64,000 nt of DNA. Source: Fibrivirga algicola (GTDB taxonomy: Bacteria; Bacteroidota; Bacteroidia; Cytophagales; Spirosomataceae). Within the stretch, counting starts at the first letter, position 1; the number at the start of each line of letters is the position of its first letter. Below, piece after piece: positions 36,808-46,087 of this stretch. The notes below the pieces were generated by a model, which saw only the letters and a list, made by a program, of their open reading frames with translations, ran no database searches and was not told where the DNA came from. The stretch is taken from NCBI RefSeq assembly GCF_011742925.1, contig NZ_WAEL01000002.1:186001-250000 (forward strand). Reading direction: 5' to 3'. Both the position numbers and the translations under genes were made by a program.

Positions 36808-36858
36808 AGGTATAGCAGGAACAAGGCCATTGAATGCGGATATATGAAGTTGAGGGTA

Positions 36859-36866
36859 CGAAAATA
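36859..36866 (-). promoter_or_regulatory. -7 promoter box of the PfkB kinase
   Basis: Read on the minus strand the sequence is TATTTTCG, fitting TAnnTTCG/TAnnTTTG. It is 52 bp upstream of the kinase ATG. No convincing -33 box was seen. Confidence 0.35.
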
Positions 36867-36976
36867 GACTTGTTTTTAACGTACCTACCCTCGTTCCGAA
36901 AAAATAAACGGCAACGTACCCAGCGTTTTCAGGTAAGAAGTCGTCTCTGTCTGTATTACGATTTACTCGACAGATT

Positions 36977-38080
36977 ATGAAAACGACAAACCAAGTACTG
37001 ACAGCTATTCAGCGGGTGATTTTACTGAGCGTGCTGGTGGGGCTGGGCAGCCGCTGCACACAACAGGCCGTGGATAAACAAGCCGATGGCCCCTGCCGGA
37101 TTAGGCAGATTGATGAGAAAGCAACGGTACAGCAAGCGAACAAGACACTCGAAGAAACGACTGATCAGACCATCTATGACTATGATAATCAGGGTCGGGT
37201 TAATCAGGTGGCCCGCCGGTATGAAAAACGGCTAGCTGGGCAGTCTGCCGTTGTGTACAGCTATGCCGAAACGGCCAGGTATGTCTATGACGCTGATGGG
37301 TTCATGACGGCGAAATCGTCAGAAGCCCGCTGGTCGCCCGGCGATAACCAGACAAGCACCAATACAAACACGTTGCAGTTTACCTACGCCTATACAAATG
37401 GCCGACTAACTCAGCAGGTTACGAACCGGACAAATCAGTATGGCCTGCAGACCAAAATCGTCAGCACCTACGCGTATGATGCAACTGGCTCGTTGCTCAC
37501 AAAAACAGACGAAACAACGTACCCGGCAATTCCAGCGACCGCACCCGAAAAACCCACTTTCCCTGCTGGCGTCACCGCCGTATGGACATATCAGAATGGT
37601 AAGGCGGTTGATTTTGTAGAAAAGCAGGGTGGTACCGATGTACGTCCATACACCTTTCAGAACGGGCTTCTGCAAACGCAAACGGGGTCTAATTATCGGT
37701 CAGTTTTCACATATGATAGCCAGGGGCACTGGGTGAAACAGGAGTTTTGGGTGAATGGCCAATTATACTCGTCTACAGATTATACCTATGCTCAGGTCAA
37801 GTTACCCCCTGGCCTGAAGCCTGATAATTTCAAAGGATTTCCAGCGGTAGCGGACATAGCCGGCGTGGCTGGCGTCATGAACACGTCGGTCAATTACAAC
37901 CTCTCGCCCACGGGAGTGCTTATGAAGTCTAGCAGTACGCAGGTTCAGCCTAAGTTGACGGGTGCGGGGTATCTACAATCATCCGATCAGGTAACCACTA
38001 CCTACCAGAATGAGGCCGGTACAATCCTGAACCAGTTAGCAACCACCACGACTTACACGTACGACGGATCTTGTGACTAA
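36977..38080 (+). CDS. YD/RHS-repeat-like lipoprotein
   Basis: A 367-residue exported protein with hydrophobic leader (VILLSVLVGLGSRC), whose Cys could be lipidated although Arg at -1 is atypical. The body consists of beta-hairpin repeats with YDYDNQGRVNQV, YVYDADGFMTAKS, YAYDATGSLLTK and FTYDSQGHWVKQ, the YD-type motif of RHS shells, but there is no toxin tail and the number of repeats is small. Similar proteins occur on Bacteroidota cell surfaces. Its last 8 bases overlap the GTG start of the ECF sigma factor, which points to translational coupling. Confidence 0.75.
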   Translation: MKTTNQVLTAIQRVILLSVLVGLGSRCTQQAVDKQADGPCRIRQIDEKATVQQANKTLEETTDQTIYDYDNQGRVNQVARRYEKRLAGQSAVVYSYAETARYVYDADGFMTAKSSEARWSPGDNQTSTNTNTLQFTYAYTNGRLTQQVTNRTNQYGLQTKIVSTYAYDATGSLLTKTDETTYPAIPATAPEKPTFPAGVTAVWTYQNGKAVDFVEKQGGTDVRPYTFQNGLLQTQTGSNYRSVFTYDSQGHWVKQEFWVNGQLYSSTDYTYAQVKLPPGLKPDNFKGFPAVADIAGVAGVMNTSVNYNLSPTGVLMKSSSTQVQPKLTGAGYLQSSDQVTTTYQNEAGTILNQLATTTTYTYDGSCD

Positions 38081-38651
38081 CGCCAAAGCCACAACCGAGA
38101 GCCTGATTGACGGATGCCGCCGGGGAAAAGAGGCAGCTATGAGCGCGTTTTATGAACGCTTCTATCCGTATGCGTTGTCGGTTTGTCTGGCCTATGCCGA
38201 TAATCGTGAAGACGCCCGCGAATTGCTCAATGATGGGTTTATGAAGGTGTTCAGGCGGATCGGTGAGTTGAAAAATGAAGCCGCGCTGAATCCCTGGCTG
38301 CGCACGATCATGGTGAATACGGCCATTGACCAATACCGGCGAACAAAGCAGGCCCCTACCGTTTCGACCGAACAGATTGAGCAGGTTGTTGCCGAGCCTT
38401 ACCAGAACGATGAGGCTATTCTGGCGCAGCTTTCTGCCGAACATATTCTGGCCGTAATTCACCGCCTGCCCTCAGCCTACCGCATGGTGTTCAGCTTGTA
38501 CGTGCTGGAAGGTTTCTCGCATCGCGACATTGCCGACCAGTTGCACATCGCCGAAAGTACCTCGCGTGCCCACCTCACCGAAGCAAACCGGTTGCTACGC
38601 CGCGCACTGCTTTCACAAACGAATCTCCCCCATGAACAACACCGACGATAA
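38073..38651 (+). CDS. ECF-type RNA polymerase sigma factor
   Basis: A 192-residue sigma-70 family factor from GTG 38073. Region 2 is recognisable in AFYERFYPYALSVCLAYADNREDARELLNDGFMKVFRRI, and region 4 in RLPSAYRMVFSLYVLEGFSHRDIADQLHIAESTSRAHLTEAN. It would direct transcription of a small regulon. It overlaps both neighbours: 8 bp with the lipoprotein gene upstream, 20 bp with the membrane-vWA gene downstream. The downstream protein is therefore the likely anti-sigma factor. Confidence 0.93.
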   Translation: MTNAKATTESLIDGCRRGKEAAMSAFYERFYPYALSVCLAYADNREDARELLNDGFMKVFRRIGELKNEAALNPWLRTIMVNTAIDQYRRTKQAPTVSTEQIEQVVAEPYQNDEAILAQLSAEHILAVIHRLPSAYRMVFSLYVLEGFSHRDIADQLHIAESTSRAHLTEANRLLRRALLSQTNLPHEQHRR

Positions 38652-39849
38652 ACCGCTGCACGACTGGGTACGTCAGTCGCTGGAAGGCTACCAGCCAGCC
38701 TATAACCCGGAGGATTGGCTGCTGTTGCGTCGACAACTTCGGCGGCGGCGGTGGCGTACTGGCCTACTCGCAAGTTGTCTGCTGCTACTACTGGGAACCG
38801 GATACTTCATCGGCCTACATTCTGTTGACAGGCCAGCCAAGACTCGGCTAACCGTTCGGCATTCCGGTACGTTAGGCGCCATTTGCTCACCAAGCCGGGG
38901 AAATCATACTAGTCTCTCTTTCCCAAGACGGCAATTGGCCAGCGTGGCCCCGGCGAAAACAGCACAGAGGCCGCCAAGCACAACGCGGTCAGCAGAGCCC
39001 ACTACCCACCATGAACAAATTGCAACAAGGTCCCCAATGGTTACTCAGATACGTTCCATTCAGCAAGTCGTCCAGCCCGATTTGCAATGGCCAGCGGTTA
39101 CCTTTCGTACGCTGTCGCCAGTTGAAATAGCCCTGGAGGAAAAGTTGCTATCAGGCGACATTGGTGCCGATTCGACCGTGTTTGCGGCGCTGACCCGCAA
39201 TTTGCGGCGCTGGCCCAACGCAGTCGTTGTTTGTGACCTTACAACCAGCATGGACGCTTTTGCGGCGCAGATCTATGCCTGGTTCCGTCACAACAGTAAG
39301 AGTCCCCAGATACAGGGCACGGTCTTCTTCACAGACTGCGATAGTTCAGGTCACGAGACCCGACCAAACGGACTACCGGGAATGTTCTTCGTTACCCGCG
39401 AACGTGATCCCCGCCGCGCTCTACCCACGCTACTGGCCGCTGCTCGCAACACGCTCAACAACCAGTTTGGCCCGGAGAATGTCGTGGAGGCCCTGCAATT
39501 TGCGCATCGGGAGTTTCCCAAGGCGCAGCACCTGATTCTCATTGCAGACAATGCAAGCAGCGTGAAAGACATGGCTCTATTGCCGGGCCTTAACGTACCT
39601 GTCCACGTCATCGCCTGCGATACGGAGCCCGGGCACGAGTACGCGTTTGAGCCGGGCCAGTTTCAAATTGCTCAACAGACCAATGGCAGCCTGCATACCC
39701 TTGATGATGATGTGGTGCCGGATCAGCTTACAAACAACGACTTTGTACGGGTAGGCTCAGCCTATTATAGGTACGTTTCCCGAAAAAAACGATTCGTGAA
39801 AACCAATTTCCAACACCGCCCGGTACGGTTGTTTGGTATCAACTGGTAA
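38632..39849 (+). CDS. Membrane protein with vWA-like domain, putative anti-sigma factor
   Basis: A 405-residue protein from ATG 38632. The N-terminal 45 residues are cytosolic and rich in Arg (RRQLRRRRWR) and precede one membrane helix (GLLASCLLLLLGTGYFIG), as in anti-sigma factors. After a Ser/Thr/Pro-rich linker, residues about 180-390 look like a vWA fold: VVVCDLTTSMDAF provides the DxTxS metal site, followed by ALPTLLAAARNTL, HLILIADNASSVKD and VPVHVIACDT. So sensing may happen through ligand- or protein-binding by the extracytoplasmic vWA domain. This sigma/vWA pairing is not one I know by name. Confidence 0.7.
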   Translation: MNNTDDKPLHDWVRQSLEGYQPAYNPEDWLLLRRQLRRRRWRTGLLASCLLLLLGTGYFIGLHSVDRPAKTRLTVRHSGTLGAICSPSRGNHTSLSFPRRQLASVAPAKTAQRPPSTTRSAEPTTHHEQIATRSPMVTQIRSIQQVVQPDLQWPAVTFRTLSPVEIALEEKLLSGDIGADSTVFAALTRNLRRWPNAVVVCDLTTSMDAFAAQIYAWFRHNSKSPQIQGTVFFTDCDSSGHETRPNGLPGMFFVTRERDPRRALPTLLAAARNTLNNQFGPENVVEALQFAHREFPKAQHLILIADNASSVKDMALLPGLNVPVHVIACDTEPGHEYAFEPGQFQIAQQTNGSLHTLDDDVVPDQLTNNDFVRVGSAYYRYVSRKKRFVKTNFQHRPVRLFGINW

Positions 39850-39859
39850 GTCTTCGATA

Positions 39860-39909
39860 GGTCATAAAAAAGGAGCCTGATCGACCGACCAGACTCCTTT
39901 TTTATGACC
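39860..39909. terminator. Bidirectional hairpin terminator
   Basis: A perfect 16-bp stem (39860-39875 with 39894-39909) with A6 on one arm and T6 on the other, ideal for terminating both the vWA gene and the convergent MFS gene. Confidence 0.85.
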
Positions 39910-39922
39910 CACTGACGAACAA

Positions 39923-41425
39923 CTAGACCGCGCGATTCTCTTTCACCAGGAAACAGGAGGCCGCCGCAGCCAGCATACATACGCCAGCCAGCACCAACGC
40001 ATTCCGGGGGTCATCGCCCAGCAGCGTTTTATAAAAGAGTGGCACCGTGAGCATACCGATGAACTGCGGCACGCAGATAAAGCCGTTGAAAATGCCCATA
40101 TACACACCCATCCGCTCTTTGGGAACAGCACTTGCCAGCAGCAGGTACGGCATCGACATAATGGATCCCCAAGCCAACCCAATCACCGACATACCTATGA
40201 GGTAGATCATTTTATCGTTTGAGGTCAGCGTCAGGAAGAAGCCAACCGCACCCAGACATAGGAACAGGGCGTGAGTGGCCCGTGCGCTGCCAATCGCTTT
40301 GGCGATACGCGGAATAAAGACGGAAATAATGGCACAGGTGATGCTGAACATGGCAAAGCAGAGGCCGCCCCACTTGGTACCCGCTTCAAAACCAGCCGGG
40401 TTCGACGTGGCATTGGGCGCATCGAACGCGTATTTGGCGACCGCCAGCGACAGGTATTGCCACATCAGCGGCAGGCCGTACCAGGTAAAGAATTTAACCC
40501 ACCATAGCTGTTTCATTACTGTGGGCATCGACGACAGCGAGGCCAGCACTTCTTTGAAAACGGGCAGCATCAGCACCAGGTATCCACCAGCCATGACGCC
40601 TAGGCCCCATTTCAGTCCATTGGCCAGCCCGCCAGCGCCGTAGGCAAAAAAGAACGCCAACACAGCCGCTCCGACTGTTAGCGCCAGATGCCAGAACGAG
40701 ATCGACTTTCTCTCTTCGTCCGTAAAAACGTGCGCTTTCTTGTAATCCTCATTAACGGGCGGGTATTCCTTGGTCGTGCGCATGGTCCAGAACACCGAAA
40801 TCAGGATCGATGCGCCACCAATATAGAATGGATACCGTACTGAGTTAGGAATACCATTAGTCAGTTGTGATTCAGACATGACCATTGATATACCGATCAG
40901 AGGAAGCAGGTAAGGCATTACGTTAGCCAGCGTTTGCCCGAAGCCCACCATGAATGACTGTACGGCGAAACCTGTTGGTCGCTGTTTATCATTCAGCATG
41001 TCGCCCACAAAGGCGCGAAATGGTTCCATGGCCGAGTTCAGACCGGCGTCGAGCATCCACATTAGACCGGCGGCCATCCAGATCGATGACGAGTTGGGCA
41101 TCAGAATCATGGCGATACTACCCACCAGCGCGCCAACCAACACAAATGGTTTCCGCCGCCCCCAGGTTGGTGACCAGCTCCGGTCAGATATTGCCCCAAT
41201 GATTGGCTGTAGTAGCAGACCTGTAAGTGGCCCAGCGAGCCACAAACCAGGAATAGACGATTCATCAGCACCCAAATAGCGGTAAATAGGGCTCATGTTG
41301 GCTTGTTGCAGCCCAAAACCATATTGAATGCCTAAAAATCCGAAACTCATGTTCCAGATTTGCCAGAAGCTTAGGGTCGGTTTAGCAGGTGCTTGCGCGG
41401 TAGACGGTGCGCGTTCAGTTTGCAT
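39923..41425 (-). CDS. MFS transporter, SLC45/sugar transporter type
   Basis: A 500-residue membrane protein with 12 predicted helices. Signatures: SFGFLGIQYGFGLQQANMSPIYRYLGA at helix 1, QPIIGAISDRSWSPTWGRRKPF (motif A) and DAGLNSAMEPFRAFVGDML. This matches the maltose/sucrose-proton symporters related to SLC45 and found in Bacteroidota sugar loci. Likely imports a disaccharide. Start ATG 41423-41425. A kinase of the PfkB family is 3 kb away but oriented alike, so a functional link is plausible. Confidence 0.9.
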   Translation of the reverse strand: MQTERAPSTAQAPAKPTLSFWQIWNMSFGFLGIQYGFGLQQANMSPIYRYLGADESSIPGLWLAGPLTGLLLQPIIGAISDRSWSPTWGRRKPFVLVGALVGSIAMILMPNSSSIWMAAGLMWMLDAGLNSAMEPFRAFVGDMLNDKQRPTGFAVQSFMVGFGQTLANVMPYLLPLIGISMVMSESQLTNGIPNSVRYPFYIGGASILISVFWTMRTTKEYPPVNEDYKKAHVFTDEERKSISFWHLALTVGAAVLAFFFAYGAGGLANGLKWGLGVMAGGYLVLMLPVFKEVLASLSSMPTVMKQLWWVKFFTWYGLPLMWQYLSLAVAKYAFDAPNATSNPAGFEAGTKWGGLCFAMFSITCAIISVFIPRIAKAIGSARATHALFLCLGAVGFFLTLTSNDKMIYLIGMSVIGLAWGSIMSMPYLLLASAVPKERMGVYMGIFNGFICVPQFIGMLTVPLFYKTLLGDDPRNALVLAGVCMLAAAASCFLVKENRAV

Positions 41426-41677
41426 AGGTCTGTGTGTTGATCAGCACGTTACATTGTAACCGGAAATAGGTTGTCTGGCCGTGCCAATATGGTAACGAAA
41501 TAAAGAACAATAATACACAGACCATTGCATGATTCGGCGAAGGAGTTGGGTTATTTTCTTACCTTAGAGGGTATTAATGAGGTTTTCTATTGTCTGGTGA
41601 CAGGTTTAATCCAATCGCTGCCGAATTTCGTTTATTGATAGCCTACTGCCTAATTACGGCCTGTTTACCTGCTCATT

Positions 41678-43087
41678 ATGTCGCTTTTTACGTTCGTTTT
41701 CTCACTTTGGCAGCTCACTACGGCTGTACCGTCTCCGGCCGATTCGGCCGTGGTGGTCAGGTCGGTGACACTGGTGGGCAATGCACGTACTCGCGACCGT
41801 ATTGTGCTGCGCGAAATGGCCCTTCGCACCGGCGACACACTTCGCCGCACAGAACTGGACAAAAAAGTAGCCTGGGATCAGCGCAAGATCTGGAATACCA
41901 ATCTGTTCATTTCTGTTGATATAGTAGCCGTAGAAGATACTACTGGCCCACTGGGGCATCGGCCTGTCGACGTAACGGTGACCATGAAAGAACGGTGGTA
42001 CATCTTTGTGGTGCCCATTTTTGAACTGGCTGACCGTAATCTGAACGAGTGGTGGTACGACCGCGGCCGCGACCTGCGCCGAACCAACTACGGCCTCCGT
42101 CTCGACTGGAAGAACTTTACCGGCCGCAACGATAAACTGACGGCTGTAGCCCAGACGGGCTTCACTCCGAAATACATTCTGGCCTATGATCGCCCTTACA
42201 TCGACAAGGCCCAACGAATTGGCGTCAATGCTGATTTCTACTACGCGACCAACCGCGAGATTGCTTACCGCCCGTTCCTCGACAAATGGGAATACATTCG
42301 ACCGGCGGGACTGACCACCCTACGTACCCGTCTCACGACCAGCATCGCCGTAACGCGCCGCGATGGCTTCTATAATTTCCATGAGCTGGAAGCCCGCTAC
42401 ACCAACAATACCATTGCCGACACGGTAGCCCACCTTAATCCCGATTATTTTCTGGATGGACGCACCCGGCAGCAATTCCTTACTCTGACTTATAATTACC
42501 GGTACGACCGTCGCGATAATGTGGCCTATGCCCTTCAGGGTACGTTGTTGACGGCTTCGTTGTCGCACTCGGGCTGGTTGCCAAATGCCGACCTCACTCA
42601 AACTGATTTGCTTGTTGGTCTGAGCCGGTACTATCCTCTTGGTAAACGTTTTTTTGCCGCTAATACGTTGCGCCTGCGAAACGTATGGGCAACTCGCCAA
42701 CCGTATTTTGGGATTCGGGGGTTGGGCGTGGGCGATGACGTTATTCGGGGATACGAGCTTTATGTCATTGAGGGTAACCGCTATGGAGTATTTCGCAATA
42801 ACATCCGTTTCCGGCTATTCGACGTAAAAAAGGAGTGGAAATGGATTCCGATTCGGCAGTTTAGCACCGTTCCCATTGCTGCTTACCTATCGTTGATTGC
42901 CGACGCAGGGTACATTAACAGTACCATTGCCGAGAAGTACCAGAGCCGCCTGGCCAACCGATGGCTCTACAGCACTGGCCTTAGCCTCGATGTGGTAACG
43001 TATTATAACATGGTATTTCGGTTCAGCACGGTCATGAATGCACAGCGGGAAACGGGTTTTTTCCTCAACATCCAGCGCGAGTTGTAG
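41678..43087 (+). CDS. BamA/TamA family outer membrane protein
   Basis: A 469-residue protein with a short signal (FTFVFSLWQLTTA) and one POTRA-like domain (VVRSVTLVGNARTRDRIVLREMALRTGDTL then KIWNTNLFISVDIVAV). The rest is a 16-strand-type beta barrel (many alternating aromatic strands). The GDDVIRGYELYVIEGN segment matches the conserved RGY/F loop of BamA. It is shorter than BamA, closer to TamA-like or Omp85 lone members. It probably inserts or exports proteins or lipids at the outer membrane. Followed at 9 bp by a lipoprotein gene. Confidence 0.87.
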   Translation: MSLFTFVFSLWQLTTAVPSPADSAVVVRSVTLVGNARTRDRIVLREMALRTGDTLRRTELDKKVAWDQRKIWNTNLFISVDIVAVEDTTGPLGHRPVDVTVTMKERWYIFVVPIFELADRNLNEWWYDRGRDLRRTNYGLRLDWKNFTGRNDKLTAVAQTGFTPKYILAYDRPYIDKAQRIGVNADFYYATNREIAYRPFLDKWEYIRPAGLTTLRTRLTTSIAVTRRDGFYNFHELEARYTNNTIADTVAHLNPDYFLDGRTRQQFLTLTYNYRYDRRDNVAYALQGTLLTASLSHSGWLPNADLTQTDLLVGLSRYYPLGKRFFAANTLRLRNVWATRQPYFGIRGLGVGDDVIRGYELYVIEGNRYGVFRNNIRFRLFDVKKEWKWIPIRQFSTVPIAAYLSLIADAGYINSTIAEKYQSRLANRWLYSTGLSLDVVTYYNMVFRFSTVMNAQRETGFFLNIQREL

Positions 43088-43096
43088 TTTCGCGGT

Positions 43097-43624
43097 ATGA
43101 AACGCCTTTTTGTCTCCGTCTGCCTTATTGGCTCTCTGGCTGCCTGTACAAGCCGCCAAACCAGCGATGCCACCAGCACCGATTCGGCCAGCACCGGCAC
43201 CGTACCTACGGAAACGCCGGTCGCCGCAACACTTTCACCCACACTTACGAACCTGGGTCTCACCAGCAACCACGATTGGCGGCAGGTTAATTTGGGTGAT
43301 GATTTCGCCGCCGCTAAAGCCACCGAAACTTCAGCCCCGTTTGAGCAGGATGCCGAACACGTTGGCTACTCGCAGGAATTTGATAACCTCGAATCGGTAG
43401 ACCACCAGTATTTTCAGTCGGGAAATAAAGTTAGCAGCATCCAGGTCGATTTTTACCTGAACAGTGCTGCCGCCGTGAAAACGTATCAGCAGGAGCTGAC
43501 CACGTACCTGACAGCGCGCTACGGTGCCCCTGTTACAGGTACGTCTTGGAAAAACGGCAGCGTAACGCTGAAAGACGTCTCGAAAGGGAAAGACTTTGGG
43601 CTAAAACTAGTGATCAAAGGATAA
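43097..43624 (+). CDS. Hypothetical lipoprotein
   Basis: A 175-residue lipoprotein: LFVSVCLIGSLAAC lipobox with lipid Cys at residue about 17, then a Ser/Thr-rich spacer and a globular domain of about 115 residues (from LGLTSNHDWRQVNLGDDF). That domain has alternating strands and an amphipathic helix (AAAVKTYQQELTTYL). No family recognised. It directly follows the BamA/TamA-like gene and may be a partner lipoprotein. The transcript ends at the 46-bp hairpin that starts right after its stop codon. Confidence 0.7.
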   Translation: MKRLFVSVCLIGSLAACTSRQTSDATSTDSASTGTVPTETPVAATLSPTLTNLGLTSNHDWRQVNLGDDFAAAKATETSAPFEQDAEHVGYSQEFDNLESVDHQYFQSGNKVSSIQVDFYLNSAAAVKTYQQELTTYLTARYGAPVTGTSWKNGSVTLKDVSKGKDFGLKLVIKG

Positions 43625-43728
43625 AAGAGGCGCTATAACACAGAGGCCCAGCGAGTGGTACTAAGTGCTTCTGAAGAAATGAAAGCACTTAATACCACTC
43701 GCTGGGCCTCTGTGTTATAGCGCCTCTT
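43625..43728. terminator. 46-bp near-perfect hairpin between convergent genes
   Basis: Arms 43625-43670 and 43683-43728 pair over 46 bp with a single C-A mismatch and a 12-base loop. It occupies almost the whole gap between the lipoprotein gene and the convergent histidine kinase gene. Confidence 0.85.
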
Positions 43729-43737
43729 CTTAACTCT

Positions 43738-45222
43738 CTATTTTGGGAACGTGATCCGGAAAGTGGTACCCTGCCCCATTTCGCTATCAACGTCGATATG
43801 ACCACGGTGGCTGGTCACAATATTCTGAGTGGCGGTCAGACCCAGCCCCATGCCGCTTTGTTTCCCCGTAAAGAAGGGATCAAACAGCCGCTGAATGTTT
43901 TCGGGAGCAATACCGCTGCCATTATCGCGGATAACCACGCAAACCTGCGTATCGTCAATACAGGAAGTATCGATCCAGAGTTTACCCTGGCCAGGTTCCA
44001 TTGCCTCTACTGCGTTGATGAGGATATTGGTCAACGCCATACGTACCTGCTCGAGGTCGAGCGGGGCAGTGCAGTCGTCGGTTGAGTAGTTAGTTGTCAG
44101 CTGCATTTGCTTCAGCTTAATCCGATCGGTTACAAACCCGAGCGTATCTTTTACTACATCGTTCAAATCCTGCGGCTTACGATCCAGCTCACGGGGCTTC
44201 GACGAATTGAGCATATCAGTGATCAGGGTGCTGATTCGCTCTACGTTACGACCGATGATATCTGTGTACAGTTCTGTCTCCTCCTGATTGTCACCCAGTT
44301 CATCGCGCAGTTGATCGAGCGCCAGGCTCAGATTGGTCAGCGGATTCCGGACTTCATGGGCTATGCTGCGGGCCAGTTTACCCGTCATAGTCAGCTTCTC
44401 AGCAATGATCAACTCCTGTTGGGCTTTCTTCTGCTCGGTAATGTCACGCACTATGCCCTGGTACCATACCGGACGGCCAGCGGCATCGTCAACGGCCCAA
44501 ACCGAGATCAAACAGATGCGTTTACGCCCTTCCTTGCTGACAATGGTAGTCTCGAAATCTTTAATCTGATTAAACTCCCGTACCGAGAACCGCAGTTGGC
44601 GCAACGCATCGAGTCGGTCGAATAAGCGGGCGGGGTTTATCTGCAACAGTTCATCACGACTGTATCCCAGCAGTTTTTCTACCGATGGGTTTACATCGCG
44701 GAAGTGCATATGGCTATCGGCCACAAAAATGGCATCGAACGAACGTTCGAATAACGACCGGTATTTCTTTTCCTGTTCAACCGATTTGGCCAGTGATTCG
44801 GCCTGTCGAAGGGCGTAACGCACACTGCGTCCCAGCAATTGCGCGTCAATTCGGCCTTTTACCAAGTAGTCAGACGCACCGATAGCCATAGCCGAATAAT
44901 CGATCGATTGATCGTCCTGGCCTGTTAACAGAATCATGGGTGCCTGACACCCCGCGTCTGTTGCTTCCTGAATAAGGTCAATACCTGTTCGCTCTCCTAA
45001 GCGATAATCGATCAGGTAAACGTCGTATTCGTTGGCCGTAATCCGCTCAAACGCTTCATCATACCCTTCAACCCAATCGAGACGAAGGTTACGATTTTCG
45101 GGCTGGCTCATCAGCGTACGAGTCAGGATGTAGTCATCTTCATCGTCCTCAACCAGCAACACGCGAATAATGGTTGGTTTATCAGTCACGTTGGGGGCTG
45201 GCAGGATGGCGGCAGTATTCAT
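43738..45222 (-). CDS. Receiver-PAS-histidine kinase hybrid
   Basis: A 494-residue cytosolic signalling protein. Receiver domain first (about 18-135, phospho-acceptor Asp72 in LIDYRLGERTG), a PAS domain (about 150-265, SFDAIFVADSHMHFRDVNP), then a HisKA-type kinase with SIAHEVRNPLTNLSLALDQL and an HATPase (NILINAVEAM, DNGSGIAPE, GMGLGLT). The receiver may gate the kinase; the PAS senses redox or small molecules. It belongs to a signalling cluster with a separate receiver protein 76 bp upstream on the same strand, possibly co-transcribed. Confidence 0.95.
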   Translation of the reverse strand: MNTAAILPAPNVTDKPTIIRVLLVEDDEDDYILTRTLMSQPENRNLRLDWVEGYDEAFERITANEYDVYLIDYRLGERTGIDLIQEATDAGCQAPMILLTGQDDQSIDYSAMAIGASDYLVKGRIDAQLLGRSVRYALRQAESLAKSVEQEKKYRSLFERSFDAIFVADSHMHFRDVNPSVEKLLGYSRDELLQINPARLFDRLDALRQLRFSVREFNQIKDFETTIVSKEGRKRICLISVWAVDDAAGRPVWYQGIVRDITEQKKAQQELIIAEKLTMTGKLARSIAHEVRNPLTNLSLALDQLRDELGDNQEETELYTDIIGRNVERISTLITDMLNSSKPRELDRKPQDLNDVVKDTLGFVTDRIKLKQMQLTTNYSTDDCTAPLDLEQVRMALTNILINAVEAMEPGQGKLWIDTSCIDDTQVCVVIRDNGSGIAPENIQRLFDPFFTGKQSGMGLGLTATQNIVTSHRGHIDVDSEMGQGTTFRITFPK

Positions 45223-45298
45223 AAGAGTGTGTCGAGTAAACTAAAGTAGCTTATGCAATCTCGGAGTGCACTGGTCCTGCACCCCCACAGCAAGTCTG

Positions 45299-45748
45299 TT
45301 AATCTGGAAGCTGTACGGTTTCCAGCCAATAGTATTTGAGCGAGCTAACCACTTCAACAAGCCGATTGAAATTGCTGGGCTTTACTATATATGAATTAAC
45401 CCCAATGTCGTACGTCTTGAATACATCGCCGTTTGATGTAGACGTTGACATCACCACCACAGGTAACCGACGCAACCCTTTGTTGCCACGAATTTCAGCT
45501 AAAGCCTGAAATCCATTTTTACGGGGCATATTCAAATCGAGCAAAATCAGACTGGGTAGTGGTGCATTTTCAGCAGTGAAGCCGTTCTGACGTGTGAGAT
45601 AGTTCATCAAGTCTTCCCCATCTTCAACAAATTTGACGTCATGACGGAACCCGTTGTGGCGGAGCGCCTCGATCATGAACAGTCGATCATCGGCGTCATC
45701 GTCGGCAATCAGAATTGTCTTAACTGTGGTTATCGTAGCGTTCAACAT
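45299..45748 (-). CDS. Single-domain response regulator (Rcp1-like)
   Basis: A 149-residue receiver with no output domain. Acidic pocket DDDADD at residues 16-21, phospho-acceptor Asp71 in LILLDLNMPRKNG, and Lys near 121 in YIVKPSN. The extended loop after beta3 is like phytochrome-associated Rcp1 receivers. Likely shuttles phosphate between kinases, such as the adjacent hybrid kinase. Confidence 0.93.
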   Translation of the reverse strand: MLNATITTVKTILIADDDADDRLFMIEALRHNGFRHDVKFVEDGEDLMNYLTRQNGFTAENAPLPSLILLDLNMPRKNGFQALAEIRGNKGLRRLPVVVMSTSTSNGDVFKTYDIGVNSYIVKPSNFNRLVEVVSSLKYYWLETVQLPD

Positions 45749-46087
45749 GCAAAAAGGTCAGTCTGTGTTCTTGTCTTAGAAGCTAAGTTACCTCGAAGTT
45801 CGGATTAGCTCTATCGAAGTTAAACACAAATAGTTGTAATAGATAAGTTATAGTGTTGCCACTTTAGCCCGAAAGTGTGGAAACCTATCCGCACCTAGTA
45901 GATTCATTGGTATGTCGTTTAATCAATGAAGTACAATTCTACAAGTCACCAATCGACTGTATAACAGCTGATTGACATATACAAACCTTACAGAATTCAT
46001 AAACTGGCATAGAATTGTCTTTAGGTTTTCGTGAAGCTATAGTTCATTACGCTTTATCCGACTTTCACAAAAATCGTTCACAACGTC
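45749..46087. other. AT-rich regulatory region before porin gene
   Basis: A 339-bp stretch without a gene, between the divergent receiver (start 45748) and porin (start 46088). It holds a sigma54-like element at 46005-46019 and a small palindrome CACTTT/AAAGTG (45860-45865, 45872-45877). No RNA gene seen. Confidence 0.4.
46005..46019 (+). promoter_or_regulatory. Sigma54-like element before porin gene
   Basis: TGGCATAGAATTGTC fits the -24 half (TGGCA) of a sigma54 promoter; the -12 half has TC where GC is usual. The same core (TGGCA, GAATT, TC) recurs at 49184-49198. It is about 70 bp before the porin ATG. An NtrC-type activator gene lies immediately downstream. Confidence 0.4.
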
